The notes: a model not told the origin generated them from the letters alone. Numbered from the stretch's first letter, positions 6,196 through 14,088 are shown. The stretch: 16,049 bases of DNA from an uncultured Lachnospiraceae bacterium (GCA_910576895.1 CAJTJZ010000014.1:51554-67602); one strand, 5' to 3'. Made by a program: numbers and translations.

Positions 6196-9100
6196 CTATA
6201 TTGATATTCTATCTGGAAGTCCAGCAGCATTTTCTGCTTCTTTTACTGTTTCAATCACACATTTTGCTACATGATACAAAATTCTTGTATCTACCATAGA
6301 ATCTGGTTCTGATGTTTCCAACATGGCTTGATAGGAACTAAGATTACGAATTGCATAATTCATACTGCCCATAACAAGTCCTGCTTCTTCCAGTTTTTGT
6401 CTTATCTGTCCTTCTTGTTGATGTAACGTATCCTGCCCAATACGATCAGAACATACAATAAAACCAGAAATTCTTCCTTGATTAATTTTATAATCTGCAT
6501 GAATTTGTCCTAAATGTTCTGATTCAATATCTACATGAACTTTTCCCTTATCTCCAGCATTTCTTATTAAAGTTAAATTAACTGCTGTAACAGAACCATC
6601 TCTTGTTTGTACAGGAACTTGATATTGCTCTTTTCTTTGTGATAAGGCAGAAATTAGATTTACCATATTGTTCATACTTTGTAATCCCCAAGTATCTTCT
6701 GATGAAAGTCCCTCTGTATAATAACCAGAATTTACTACTTGCTTTGCTGCATCTAAAAAGCCTTTATATGCTTCTTTTGCACTTGCTTCATCTGTAAAAC
6801 TTTCCTCTAAATGCTCTGCTGCTTCCTGATAAGCTTCTCTATTCTCTGCACTTGTTTCTTCTGCCTGCCCATGTAATTTTTCAAAAAACTTTCTTCCACC
6901 ATTACTTAATTGCCTTACAGCATCAATCATATTAGCAGAAACAGTCAATTCATTTTCAAGAAGATAATCTACGGCTTCTCCCGATCCTTCTAAAATATTA
7001 CGAATATGCTCTGCAGCCGCATGATTATATTCCATATCTGCTTGTGTTCCTGCCTGTGTCTGTTCGGCATCTCTTACCTGTTCTGCAAATCGTTCCAAGG
7101 ACATGGAAAGAAGTTCTCTCATTTTACTATTTGTATCATTTCCTGAAAGTTCCTGCCAAATACTATTTAATTTTTCTGGTGTCATCGTGTCTAAAATATT
7201 TTCAGCAACAATATCTGTATAGCTTGTAGTGGTATCCTCTGTTTCCTGTGTAATCGCAGCTTCTTCCAGACTAGTATCTGCTTCCGACTCTATCTCCCCT
7301 GCTTGTGCTGCCTTTCCATAACCACCCAAAATTTGATTTACTATCGAATCTCGTTTTGTATCTGCCTCTGACATTCCCGTTTCACTATCAACTTTTGCAT
7401 CAACTCCGCCATTTTGAATTGTCCGCACTGCCTGCAAAAGATTATGTAATGTTAATTCCTGTCCAGCATTCACAACAGAACCAACAGCAGCACCATCACT
7501 ATTTTTAATTGCATTAATTAAGCGATAAATACCTATAAAAGCACTTTTTTCTTCTCTTGTAAAATTTTCGCTTTTCTCTAATTTCCATAAATAAGAAGTA
7601 AATTTCTTTTCTGAAGTAATTCCTTCCTGTTCACGAATTCTATCAATTTGATCATTTAATTCCGAAATTGGGGTATCTAATGGATTTAACCCCTCTTTAA
7701 TCATAGAAATTGCAACGGCTGGATGAAGTTTGGAAAGTGTATAATTTACTTCTCCATCATATTGCTTCATTTCATTGATATTTTCTTCGGTAATTTCTAG
7801 ATTATTATATCCTAAAATCCGAACAGCACGCTGATTTGCTTCTGTTGTTTCTAAATGCATATCCTCCAAAATACTATCTACATTCTGAAATGCCTTTTTA
7901 ATACTATCTCCTAAGTCTTTCCGAATTTCTGTAGAAAGGCTTTCATATGCACCACTTGCACGCACCTGCCGCATATTAACAGTAGAAGCATCATCTGATA
8001 AAGAAGTGAGTGTTGCATTGTTTTGTTCTCCAAAAGACATACCAAGAAGAAACGAAGGTGCTCTTTGCAAATTAAAGACAGCTTCTGTTGTTTTTTGGAA
8101 TAATTCCATTCTTTCCGCAAGGCTTTCTGGCGTTGCTGTTCCATTTTGGAAACTTTTAAAATAATCCTGCTCTAAGCGGCGTAATTCTTCCACAACTTTT
8201 TGTAGTCCTGTTGTATCTAAACGGATTCCTTTTGCAGCTAAACGATTTCCTGCTTCTGTTGTCATTTTCAGACGAATTTCTTCTAACTGCCGCTTTGCAC
8301 GAATCTCTGCAAGTGCTGTATTACTTGTAATTGGTATCGAACGCCAAGAAGTATCCCCCTGATTAATTTCCTCTTGAGCATTTAACAGATTTCCAAGCGT
8401 TACTTCCTGATTTTGGGCAAGTGTCTTTGTAATCGCCTCATCCTGAATTGTTGGCAATCCATTTATAATTCTAGCATTCGTTGCTGCTATAAGTCCTGAC
8501 TGTCCCGCCTGCCCCAATAACATCTGTGAAATATCATTTGCTGCACCCTCAATATCTAATGGTGGAGCTTGCAATGGAACAGGATGTATTTCTGTTGCAT
8601 TTCTTGTAAAATCAATCGTAGAACCTACCATATTACTTAAATCTTTATTTACATATGGATCAGGTGTTTCTCCTCCAAGCAATACGGCTGTTTTGGCTGA
8701 AAATCCTTTTGCCATAACAGCAATCATACGATCGGTACATTCATCTTCATCTAATGTTTCCCTTGCTGCCTGCAAATCTGCAACTTTTCTTATACTTTCC
8801 TTTGTAAGTGGTAGTTCATTTGCTAAAAGCCATTTTGCATTTTTTATACTTTGTGCATTTTGTGGAAGTCCCGCCTGTTCTATTACAGACTTTGCTTGTT
8901 CTTCCAATGCTTGCCAAACACTTTCTGATACATCGGAAAATGTCAAAGTACCTGCATAACTGCCTCGATAAAGATTTTCTGAAGTAGGCTCTAAATCCAT
9001 CTCAATTAAATAGCTAATGGTACGATCGGAAATTTGATTACAAATTTCCAGATTATCAAGTTCTTGTGTTACTTGTGCTACATTAGCAGCCGTTGGCGGA

Positions 9101-9744
9101 AGATTTGCCATCATTAGCTTTGCTGCAACTTTACTTTGTCTTGCATCGGATTGAAATTCTTTTGGTACAAAATTACTAGCATGGTTTACGCTTGTCAAAG
9201 AACTCTCAATACTATGCTTTTCCTTTGCACGTTCTAGTGCAGCATCAAAGGCATTAATTTCCATATCTTCGGGAGAAACACCTTCTTCTGCAATTGCACC
9301 ATAATCACTTCCTGTCATACGTCCTGTGACATCAGAAACACTACTATGTGTCTTTTCCTTATTACTTTCTTTCTCTTGTTCCTCTTTGTTTTCCACAGCA
9401 CTATTGATTATACGTGCCGCTTGTGCCATAACTACGGTGGACTTTCTGGCTGCGAGATTCCCTGATGTCTGATCCCGTCCCACTTCTTTTATTGCAATTC
9501 CATCCTTGGATACATCTATAATTTCAAATTTTCTTGTTTCGCCTTCCGTGGCATTTTTTATTGCTGAACTGGCAACTTGTACTTCCACACCATCTAAATT
9601 AATGGAAATACTATTCGACACCCGGGTAATCACACCATCTACAATCATTCCCTTTTTAAAGCCAGAAAATGAAGACTGCTTTTTATTATTTTTAACCTGT
9701 GAAAACATTTTTGTATTTTGCAGTCCAAAATTTACTGTATTCAT
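6196..9744 (-). CDS. Large FliK-like / DUF6240-like flagellar-associated protein
   Basis: This 1182-residue soluble protein has no signal peptide or membrane segment. Residues about 29-88 (FKKGMIVDGVITRVSNS to IDVSKDGIAIKE) look like a small beta-barrel. The long helical middle repeats a short pattern, ANLPPTAANV (about 213), LEPTSENLY (251), LPLTKESIRK (311) and LEITEENINEM (649), and another, QE[VL]TLxNLLxA, near 446 and again later. From memory this is the style of the family called DUF6240. The last 130 residues (VPVQTRDGSVTAVNLTLIRN, then HLGQIHADYKI, then IRQKLEEAGLVMGSMNYAIR) resemble the C-terminal domain of FliK, which measures hook length and switches export specificity. AAGGGG ends 8 bases before the ATG. 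A sigma-28-like promoter precedes it and flagellin follows 83 bases later, supporting a flagellar role. Whether it is FliK itself or a paralogue cannot be settled here; three times the usual FliK size is odd. Confidence 0.6.
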   Translation of the reverse strand: MNTVNFGLQNTKMFSQVKNNKKQSSFSGFKKGMIVDGVITRVSNSISINLDGVEVQVASSAIKNATEGETRKFEIIDVSKDGIAIKEVGRDQTSGNLAARKSTVVMAQAARIINSAVENKEEQEKESNKEKTHSSVSDVTGRMTGSDYGAIAEEGVSPEDMEINAFDAALERAKEKHSIESSLTSVNHASNFVPKEFQSDARQSKVAAKLMMANLPPTAANVAQVTQELDNLEICNQISDRTISYLIEMDLEPTSENLYRGSYAGTLTFSDVSESVWQALEEQAKSVIEQAGLPQNAQSIKNAKWLLANELPLTKESIRKVADLQAARETLDEDECTDRMIAVMAKGFSAKTAVLLGGETPDPYVNKDLSNMVGSTIDFTRNATEIHPVPLQAPPLDIEGAANDISQMLLGQAGQSGLIAATNARIINGLPTIQDEAITKTLAQNQEVTLGNLLNAQEEINQGDTSWRSIPITSNTALAEIRAKRQLEEIRLKMTTEAGNRLAAKGIRLDTTGLQKVVEELRRLEQDYFKSFQNGTATPESLAERMELFQKTTEAVFNLQRAPSFLLGMSFGEQNNATLTSLSDDASTVNMRQVRASGAYESLSTEIRKDLGDSIKKAFQNVDSILEDMHLETTEANQRAVRILGYNNLEITEENINEMKQYDGEVNYTLSKLHPAVAISMIKEGLNPLDTPISELNDQIDRIREQEGITSEKKFTSYLWKLEKSENFTREEKSAFIGIYRLINAIKNSDGAAVGSVVNAGQELTLHNLLQAVRTIQNGGVDAKVDSETGMSEADTKRDSIVNQILGGYGKAAQAGEIESEADTSLEEAAITQETEDTTTSYTDIVAENILDTMTPEKLNSIWQELSGNDTNSKMRELLSMSLERFAEQVRDAEQTQAGTQADMEYNHAAAEHIRNILEGSGEAVDYLLENELTVSANMIDAVRQLSNGGRKFFEKLHGQAEETSAENREAYQEAAEHLEESFTDEASAKEAYKGFLDAAKQVVNSGYYTEGLSSEDTWGLQSMNNMVNLISALSQRKEQYQVPVQTRDGSVTAVNLTLIRNAGDKGKVHVDIESEHLGQIHADYKINQGRISGFIVCSDRIGQDTLHQQEGQIRQKLEEAGLVMGSMNYAIRNLSSYQAMLETSEPDSMVDTRILYHVAKCVIETVKEAENAAGLPDRISI

Positions 9745-9794
9745 CTGCGATCCCCTTTCTCTTGTCTTAATCGACTATTTTGTTTCACCTTAAG

Positions 9795-9812
9795 GCAAAA
9801 AAGCTTTTTTGC
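9795..9812. repeat. 18-bp perfect palindrome in leader of the FliK-like gene
   Basis: GCAAAAAAGCTTTTTTGC is self-complementary and lies in the predicted leader, about 50 bases before the ATG. Thirteen bases of it (GCAAAAAAGCTTT) recur in direct orientation at 9846-9858, overlapping the -35 side of the sigma-28-like promoter. It may be a protein-binding site, or simply a weak terminator for the exonuclease gene. Confidence 0.5.
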
Positions 9813-9831
9813 TTCTAGCCCGCTATGAATT

Positions 9832-9859
9832 ATTTCGGCTAAAATGCAAAAAAGCTTTA
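9832..9859 (-). promoter_or_regulatory. Sigma-28-like promoter of the FliK-like gene
   Basis: On the minus strand TAAA (9856-9859), 16 bases, then GCCGAAAT (9832-9839), which matches GCCGATAT at 7 of 8 positions. It lies directly after the exonuclease stop, giving a leader of about 80 bases. Confidence 0.6.
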
Positions 9860-9861
9860 CT

Positions 9862-10815
9862 TCATGACTTAGGTTTCTTTTTCTTTTTCTTAAGTCTCTC
9901 CCTTAAATGTCTCATTTCTTGGGCTTCTTCCTGTTGTATTGGGCGAAGCGTTTTTATAATATAATATTTTCCATCATCTGTTTTTCGTAGACGAAGTCTT
10001 CCACGAATATATCCATGTTCCATACATTCTGATAAACTATAATAATTTTTCATATTACTTGTATACCAGCGAATTTTACGAACAGCCCTTTTTCCACACT
10101 TTGGACAATAAACAGTACGAATCGTCCTATCATTTAATGCCTTTTCCCTTGTTTCATATTTTCTAGATACATGTTTTATATATGTGGGAAATTCCATATG
10201 AAGCTCCTGCTTCTTATTTTCTGGTAATTGGTAATAATCAACAGAATAATATTGCTCTACTTCCTTCATAGAAAGTCTTTGGAAAATTTTCGCTGTATAC
10301 TCCGCATCTGCAAGTGCACGATGAAACTGTTTTCCCTTTTTTAACGAAAGTCGTTCTAAGGCATGCTCTAAGGAAAGATTGCTTTGTCCTTCTCCAAATT
10401 CTGCACAAAAATTTTTTTGCAGATCATAATAAAACAAAGGATTTGGAAAACAGTCTTCTATTCCATAGTAATGACAATTTCTTTGTAATTCTGTTAAATC
10501 CATAGCACCCCATGTACAAAAATGATATTCCTTCCCTTCTTTTGCACACCAAGAAAGAAATTGCTTCATTGCCTCTGGAAATGGTATTCCATGTTTTAAA
10601 TCTCGTTCGCTAATATGCAGTAATTCTTTAGGAGCAAAATGAAGCTTTTTATATACTTTTGGACGGACAAGCTGCTGAAAGCGAGAAAGCACCTGACGAT
10701 TTTCATTAAGCTTTACTGCACCAATTTCAATAATTTCAAATGGCATTCCCGGAACAGCTTTTGTTTTTCCTTTTGAACATTGATTCCATTCAAGATCAAT
10801 AACAATATAAACCAT
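9862..10815 (-). CDS. DEDDh-family 3'-5' exonuclease with C-terminal zinc ribbon
   Basis: This 317-residue protein belongs to the DnaQ/RNase T/KapD-like exonucleases that remove nucleotides from 3' ends using two metal ions. Exo I is VIDLEWN (Asp7, Glu9) followed by FEIIEIGAVKL; Exo II is WGAMDLTEL (Asp106); Exo III is HRALADAEYT (His165, Asp170), which makes it DEDDh. A C-terminal segment has CPKC (237-240) and C-x2-H (264-267), a probable zinc ribbon, then RGRLRLRKTDDGKYYII and a Lys-rich tail. The substrate (RNA or DNA) is not determined. The ATG at 10815 is chosen because GGAAAGG lies 8 bases upstream and the family N-terminus starts here. The open frame extends upstream to 11040, but those codons are hairpin repeats. 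It is the only gene between the hairpin cluster and the flagellar promoter. Confidence 0.85.
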   Translation of the reverse strand: MVYIVIDLEWNQCSKGKTKAVPGMPFEIIEIGAVKLNENRQVLSRFQQLVRPKVYKKLHFAPKELLHISERDLKHGIPFPEAMKQFLSWCAKEGKEYHFCTWGAMDLTELQRNCHYYGIEDCFPNPLFYYDLQKNFCAEFGEGQSNLSLEHALERLSLKKGKQFHRALADAEYTAKIFQRLSMKEVEQYYSVDYYQLPENKKQELHMEFPTYIKHVSRKYETREKALNDRTIRTVYCPKCGKRAVRKIRWYTSNMKNYYSLSECMEHGYIRGRLRLRKTDDGKYYIIKTLRPIQQEEAQEMRHLRERLKKKKKKPKS

Positions 10816-10834
10816 TATAAAACCTTTCCAATTC

Positions 10835-10855
10835 AAGAACGCCTCTGGCGTTCTT
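10835..10855. repeat. Short hairpin upstream of the exonuclease gene
   Basis: AAGAACGCC (10835-10843) pairs perfectly with GGCGTTCTT (10847-10855) around a TCT loop. It lies 20 bases before the exonuclease ATG and is the first hairpin of the cluster that fills 10816-11148, a gene-free interval. Confidence 0.8.
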
Positions 10856-10860
10856 GCGGC

Positions 10861-10904
10861 GGCGTGCGGGTCAGCTTTGCTGACAATCTTCTTTTCCGCA
10901 CGCC
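10861..10904. repeat. Nested hairpins: 9-bp outer and 6-bp inner stems
   Basis: GGCGTGCGG (10861-10869) pairs with CCGCACGCC (10896-10904). Inside it GTCAGC (10870-10875) pairs with GCTGAC (10879-10884) around TTT. The G+C content is far above the surroundings, suggesting an imported or specially constrained sequence. Confidence 0.8.
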
Positions 10905-10908
10905 TGCA

Positions 10909-11042
10909 AATGGATGGAATCGCATTGCTTGCGATTCCACTCGCAAGGCGAGCAGGCACTTTGTGCCTGTCAAACAATGGATGGAATCGCGTTACTTGCG
11001 ATTCCACTCGCAAAGCGAGCAGGCACTTTGTGCCTGTCAAAC
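10909..11042. repeat. Tandem 67-bp repeat, each unit made of three hairpins
   Basis: Two copies (about 10909-10975 and 10976-11042) differ at a few bases. Each holds three successive hairpins: GGAATCGC/GCGATTCC, CTCGC/GCGAG and CAGGCAC/GTGCCTG. All have short loops. Differences fall mainly in loops or keep pairing, and 67 is not a multiple of three, so this is a structured repeat and not coding sequence. It resembles REP-type palindromic elements. A 15-base piece (TTGACAGGCACAAAG on the minus strand) recurs elsewhere in the window. Confidence 0.85.
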
Positions 11043-11051
11043 ACCGGAGGC

Positions 11052-11137
11052 ATATCAGATGGGGGATGAAATCCCACCACTGATACTAATAAGTTACTCG
11101 CCGCCTATAGAGGCGGGAGTCATCCCACATCTGATAT
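11052..11137. repeat. Long inverted repeat with competing inner stems
   Basis: The 18-base arm at 11052-11069 (ATATCAGATGGGGGATGA) matches the arm at 11120-11137 with one mismatch. Inside, ACTC-G-CCGCCT pairs with AGGCGG-GAGT (11096-11120) with one bulged G. An alternative stem pairs TATCAG (11053-11058) with CTGATA about 25 bases later, which excludes the outer stem. It begins 11 bases after the stop of the leftward membrane-protein gene and may act as its terminator, although no clear U-run follows. Confidence 0.7.
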
Positions 11138-11148
11138 ACTATAAATAA

Positions 11149-12021
11149 TTATTGTCCCATAGATGCAAGCAATGCTGCAATATCATCTGGACTCATCATT
11201 TTATTTGGATCGCCCATATCTATTTCTGGGACTGGTTCTGGAGCAATTTCCTCTACTGGTGCTGCTTGTTCCGATGTTTCCTCTCCTCCCATAGATGCAA
11301 GTAATGCCGCAATATCATCTGGACTCATCATTTTATTTGGATCGCTTGTATCTATTTCTGGGGCTTTTTCTGGTTCTGGCTCTGGAATAGGTTCTTCTAT
11401 TGGTTCTTCTTCCATAATTGGTTCTGACTCTATTGGAACTTCTTTTGCAAGACTTATAGGTTCAGTCATAGGAATAGTTTCAAGGCTTTTTGCCAATTTT
11501 TCAAAATCAGATGATAATTTTTCAAGATTCTGATTTGTCGTTCCTAAAGACAATAATACTCCTGTATCATCAAAATCTGGCCTTTCTGCAATTTTATGTA
11601 ATAATGCTTCCAACCGTAAAGAATTTTCTCTATCATACTTCGCAATTAACTTTCCAGTTTTTACCATAACTTCTCTTTGTTGTTCCATTTGTGTTATTAT
11701 TTTTTTTATTATTTCTTGATCTCTTATGGCATTTTTCTTTGCCATAACAAATGTAGCTTTTTGTACTTTCTCCATTTCTTCAAGATATTTCTGTATATTT
11801 CTAAATCCATCTGATTTCACACCATTTCCTTCTTTTTCATCCATACCAAATATTGATAAAAAAGAATCTAATGTTATAAATGCAGCAACTAATACAATAA
11901 CACTTGTTCCAAGAATTGTTAAAATGTCTTTTCTAAATTCCAAGAAACAATAAATCTCTGCAAGCAATGATGCAATTAAAATAAGACTGCATAAAATCAG
12001 ATTTGTCTTTCTACGTTTCAT
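11149..12021 (-). CDS. Two-pass membrane coiled-coil protein with two FliM/FliN-like tail motifs
   Basis: This 290-residue protein is not assigned to a named family. Two hydrophobic segments (about 7-28 and 33-58) are followed by a long charged helical region (about 70-185, coiled-coil-like), then a Pro/Glu-rich linker with repeated EEPIPEPEPE-style sequence. At the end, DPNKMMSPDDIAALLASMG occurs twice (residues 227-245 and 271-289, period 44 codons). That motif resembles the N-terminal SQxEIDALL peptide of FliM/FliN/FliY, which in FliM binds phosphorylated CheY. The topology puts both motifs on a flexible cytoplasmic tether. Lying next to a chemoreceptor, it may link membrane and motor or chemotaxis proteins (inference). 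The ATG at 12021 is preferred because AAAGGA ends about 9 bases upstream; an upstream ATG at 12030 is too close to it. Confidence 0.7.
   Translation of the reverse strand: MKRRKTNLILCSLILIASLLAEIYCFLEFRKDILTILGTSVIVLVAAFITLDSFLSIFGMDEKEGNGVKSDGFRNIQKYLEEMEKVQKATFVMAKKNAIRDQEIIKKIITQMEQQREVMVKTGKLIAKYDRENSLRLEALLHKIAERPDFDDTGVLLSLGTTNQNLEKLSSDFEKLAKSLETIPMTEPISLAKEVPIESEPIMEEEPIEEPIPEPEPEKAPEIDTSDPNKMMSPDDIAALLASMGGEETSEQAAPVEEIAPEPVPEIDMGDPNKMMSPDDIAALLASMGQ
11156..11360 (-). repeat. Intragenic direct repeat encoding the duplicated tail motif
   Basis: About 72 bases at 11156-11228 recur at about 11288-11360 with a period of 132 bases (44 codons) and high identity, mostly third-position changes. 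This gives the two DPNKMMSPDDIAALLASMG copies. Confidence 0.75.
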
Positions 12022-12057
12022 AATCCCCATTCCTTTCTTTCAGGTATACCTCATTTA

Positions 12058-12072
12058 TTGACAGGCACAAAG
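12058..12072 (-). repeat. 15-bp remnant of the 67-bp repeat family
   Basis: TTGACAGGCACAAAG is identical to the reverse complement of 10959-10973 and 11026-11040 in the tandem hairpin cluster. Here the pairing arm is missing, so it is a decayed or partial copy in the leader of the membrane-protein gene. Confidence 0.55.
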
Positions 12073-12102
12073 AATGTAATGCTTTTAGCCATTCCACCCC
12101 AT

Positions 12103-12131
12103 TATATAACTACTTATCTTTTATTTTACAA
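12103..12131 (-). promoter_or_regulatory. Sigma-A-like promoter of the membrane coiled-coil gene
   Basis: On the minus strand TTGTAA (12126-12131), 17 bases, then TATATA (12103-12108, continuing AT). The leader would be about 75 bases. No clear sigma-28 pattern was seen here. Confidence 0.45.
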
Positions 12132-12179
12132 TTTTTTTCATCGAAACACAAGTATAATCTGAACTTATGCAATTAGAAA

Positions 12180-14018
12180 TTATTTAGAAGTATTTTCTTG
12201 TTCTTTTAATTTTTTCATCATTTCCCGACCATTTTGAGAATTCATAAATTTCTCGTAATTTTCTGTTGCAACACGTACAAATTCCTTATCATTTTCTTTT
12301 TCTGCCGGAATATATGGTTTTCCCGGTTCTCGGTGTCTTAAATGAAATTGTCCCATAGATGCTTTTAATACTTCAGCATTTTTTGTAATTTCCACAGTAA
12401 GAGCCGCCGTTTGTTCACTAGATGCTGCGTTACTTGATACTAAATCTGAAATTTTCTGAACACCCTGCTCAATATACACCATATTTTCCTTTTGTGTAGT
12501 ACCTGATGCCATAATACGATCTGTTACATTAATAATTTCACTAATAGAATCTGTTATCTTTCCAAAAGTAGCAAAAGTATCATCTGATAACTCACTTCCA
12601 CGAACAGCTTTTGTTATAGTATCTTCAATTAATACTTTACTTTCTGTTGCAGCCATTGTACTTTTCCTTGCAAGTTCTGTAACAGAGTTTGCTACAACAC
12701 TAAATCCTTTTCCAGCTTCTCCTGCACGTGCTGCTTCAATTGCTGCATTTAAAGCAAGCAGATTTGTTTGGCTTGCAATATCCTCTATATCAGAAATAAC
12801 ACTTGACACCTTTTCTGATGCTTCCTGAATCGCTGACATTGCCATCAAAAGTTCTTTCATTTTTTCCCTGCTTTCATCTGCATCCTTCTTTATAACATTG
12901 GAAAGATTATATGCAACTTCTGCATCATTAGCATTTTTAGAAACTAAGGAATCTGTCTTTTCTATCTCTCTATAAAAATCGGAAACTGCCTGAGCCTCTG
13001 CTGTACAACTTTCTGCAAGTTCCGATGCCGCTGTTGCAATGGCATCTGTACCTTCTTTCACAGAATCTGCAATCTCTGTTATCTGTGCAAACATAATATC
13101 ATTATTTTGTACCATTTTATATAAGCTTTTTCCAAGTACATCTTGACTAGACCGAATATTAACAAATGCCGTCATATCACCATTTGCAACTTTTTGTACT
13201 ACTTTCGCATTTTCATGTACAGAATCTGCCATTTTAGAAAATGCCTGTATCATTTGATCAATTTCAACTAAATGAAGATGGGATTCATCCATTTCATGTT
13301 GAAATGTACTAATTTCGGAAGATTCATCACCAATAGCAAGATTTCCTGCCCAATCTGCAACTGCCATAACTGGTGCAGCAATTGACTTTGACATATTTTC
13401 TCCAATACGAAATGCACGTCTCATAGAAAGAATTGTAAGTACAACACCAACTATAATACAAACTAAAATTAGCATAATTCCAACATTGTTTGCCTGTATT
13501 TGCATTTTAGAATAACTATTGGAAGCAAGATTTAAAGAATCCCGCAAATTCTCAAGTGCACCATATAATTCCATGTCACACATATCTTCTGCAAGTTCTG
13601 TATTTGTTTCATAAGTAGTTATTGTTTCTTTTGCAATTGATAAAAATTCCTCATAACTTTTTTTTGCATTTTCCATATGATTGATAATATTTCCATGTTC
13701 AGATTGTGTTCTTTGATATAAAGATAAAAACTGCTCTCCCATCTCAAATGTTCCCGCATATGCAGGACCACCATAAACAGCATCATCAATTTCTCGAAAA
13801 ATATCATTTGCTTCTTCTGCTGCCAAAATACATAAAGACTGTTTCTGCGAATATCGTATCATACTTAACTGTACCACAATAATCAATATCATAAATACCG
13901 TAAAAAATATAGTAAGGAATACAAGATTTCTCGCAATTGATCTTGTACCCTTTGTAAGTTGGCCTTGTATTGTATTGATATCTTGATTCGTTGTTTCCTT
14001 TGTTTCTTTTTTTCCCAT
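12180..14018 (-). CDS. Methyl-accepting chemotaxis protein
   Basis: This 612-residue chemoreceptor senses a ligand outside the membrane and controls the CheA kinase. Residues 1-30 are a polar cytoplasmic start. TM1 is about 31-55 (NLVFLTIFFTVFMILIIVVQ) and an extracellular helical sensor spans about 56-177. TM2 is about 178-198, followed by a HAMP-like region. The signalling domain has the conserved hairpin tip DIASQTNLLALNAAIEAARA with GEAGKGFSVVA (about 413-443). The usual E in VAxEVRxLA is Ser here (VANSVTELA). No C-terminal pentapeptide tether for CheR is seen; the tail is Lys/Glu-rich. The ligand is unknown. The ATG at 14018 has AAAGGAG about 9 bases upstream; an in-frame GTG at 14039 lies upstream of that site and is rejected. 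It lies upstream of the membrane coiled-coil gene on the same strand, 158 bases away, with no clear terminator between. Confidence 0.93.
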   Translation of the reverse strand: MGKKETKETTNQDINTIQGQLTKGTRSIARNLVFLTIFFTVFMILIIVVQLSMIRYSQKQSLCILAAEEANDIFREIDDAVYGGPAYAGTFEMGEQFLSLYQRTQSEHGNIINHMENAKKSYEEFLSIAKETITTYETNTELAEDMCDMELYGALENLRDSLNLASNSYSKMQIQANNVGIMLILVCIIVGVVLTILSMRRAFRIGENMSKSIAAPVMAVADWAGNLAIGDESSEISTFQHEMDESHLHLVEIDQMIQAFSKMADSVHENAKVVQKVANGDMTAFVNIRSSQDVLGKSLYKMVQNNDIMFAQITEIADSVKEGTDAIATAASELAESCTAEAQAVSDFYREIEKTDSLVSKNANDAEVAYNLSNVIKKDADESREKMKELLMAMSAIQEASEKVSSVISDIEDIASQTNLLALNAAIEAARAGEAGKGFSVVANSVTELARKSTMAATESKVLIEDTITKAVRGSELSDDTFATFGKITDSISEIINVTDRIMASGTTQKENMVYIEQGVQKISDLVSSNAASSEQTAALTVEITKNAEVLKASMGQFHLRHREPGKPYIPAEKENDKEFVRVATENYEKFMNSQNGREMMKKLKEQENTSK

Positions 14019-14050
14019 AAAACACCTCTCCTTTATCACTAATTTTCAAA

Positions 14051-14088
14051 TTATACTGAGCAGTCAAGTTTTTCGACCGTGGGTATAA
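14051..14088 (+). repeat. 38-bp palindromic repeat, copy 1
   Basis: The element starts TTATACTGAGCAGTC (14051-14065) and ends GACCGTGGGTATAA (14075-14088), with a 9-base loop containing TTTTT. It matches the reverse complement of 16003-16040 at 33 of 38 positions. Its arms pair less well than those of copy 2. Confidence 0.7.

Noticed and set aside
10816..11040. Upstream in-frame extension of the exonuclease (75 extra residues)
   Set aside because: These codons are hairpin repeats. The family N-terminus and a good ribosome site both point to the ATG at 10815.
10780..11148. 122-codon plus-strand open frame through the hairpin cluster
   Set aside because: It is read through palindromic repeats with a 67-bp period, so the frame shifts between copies; no ribosome site or family resemblance.
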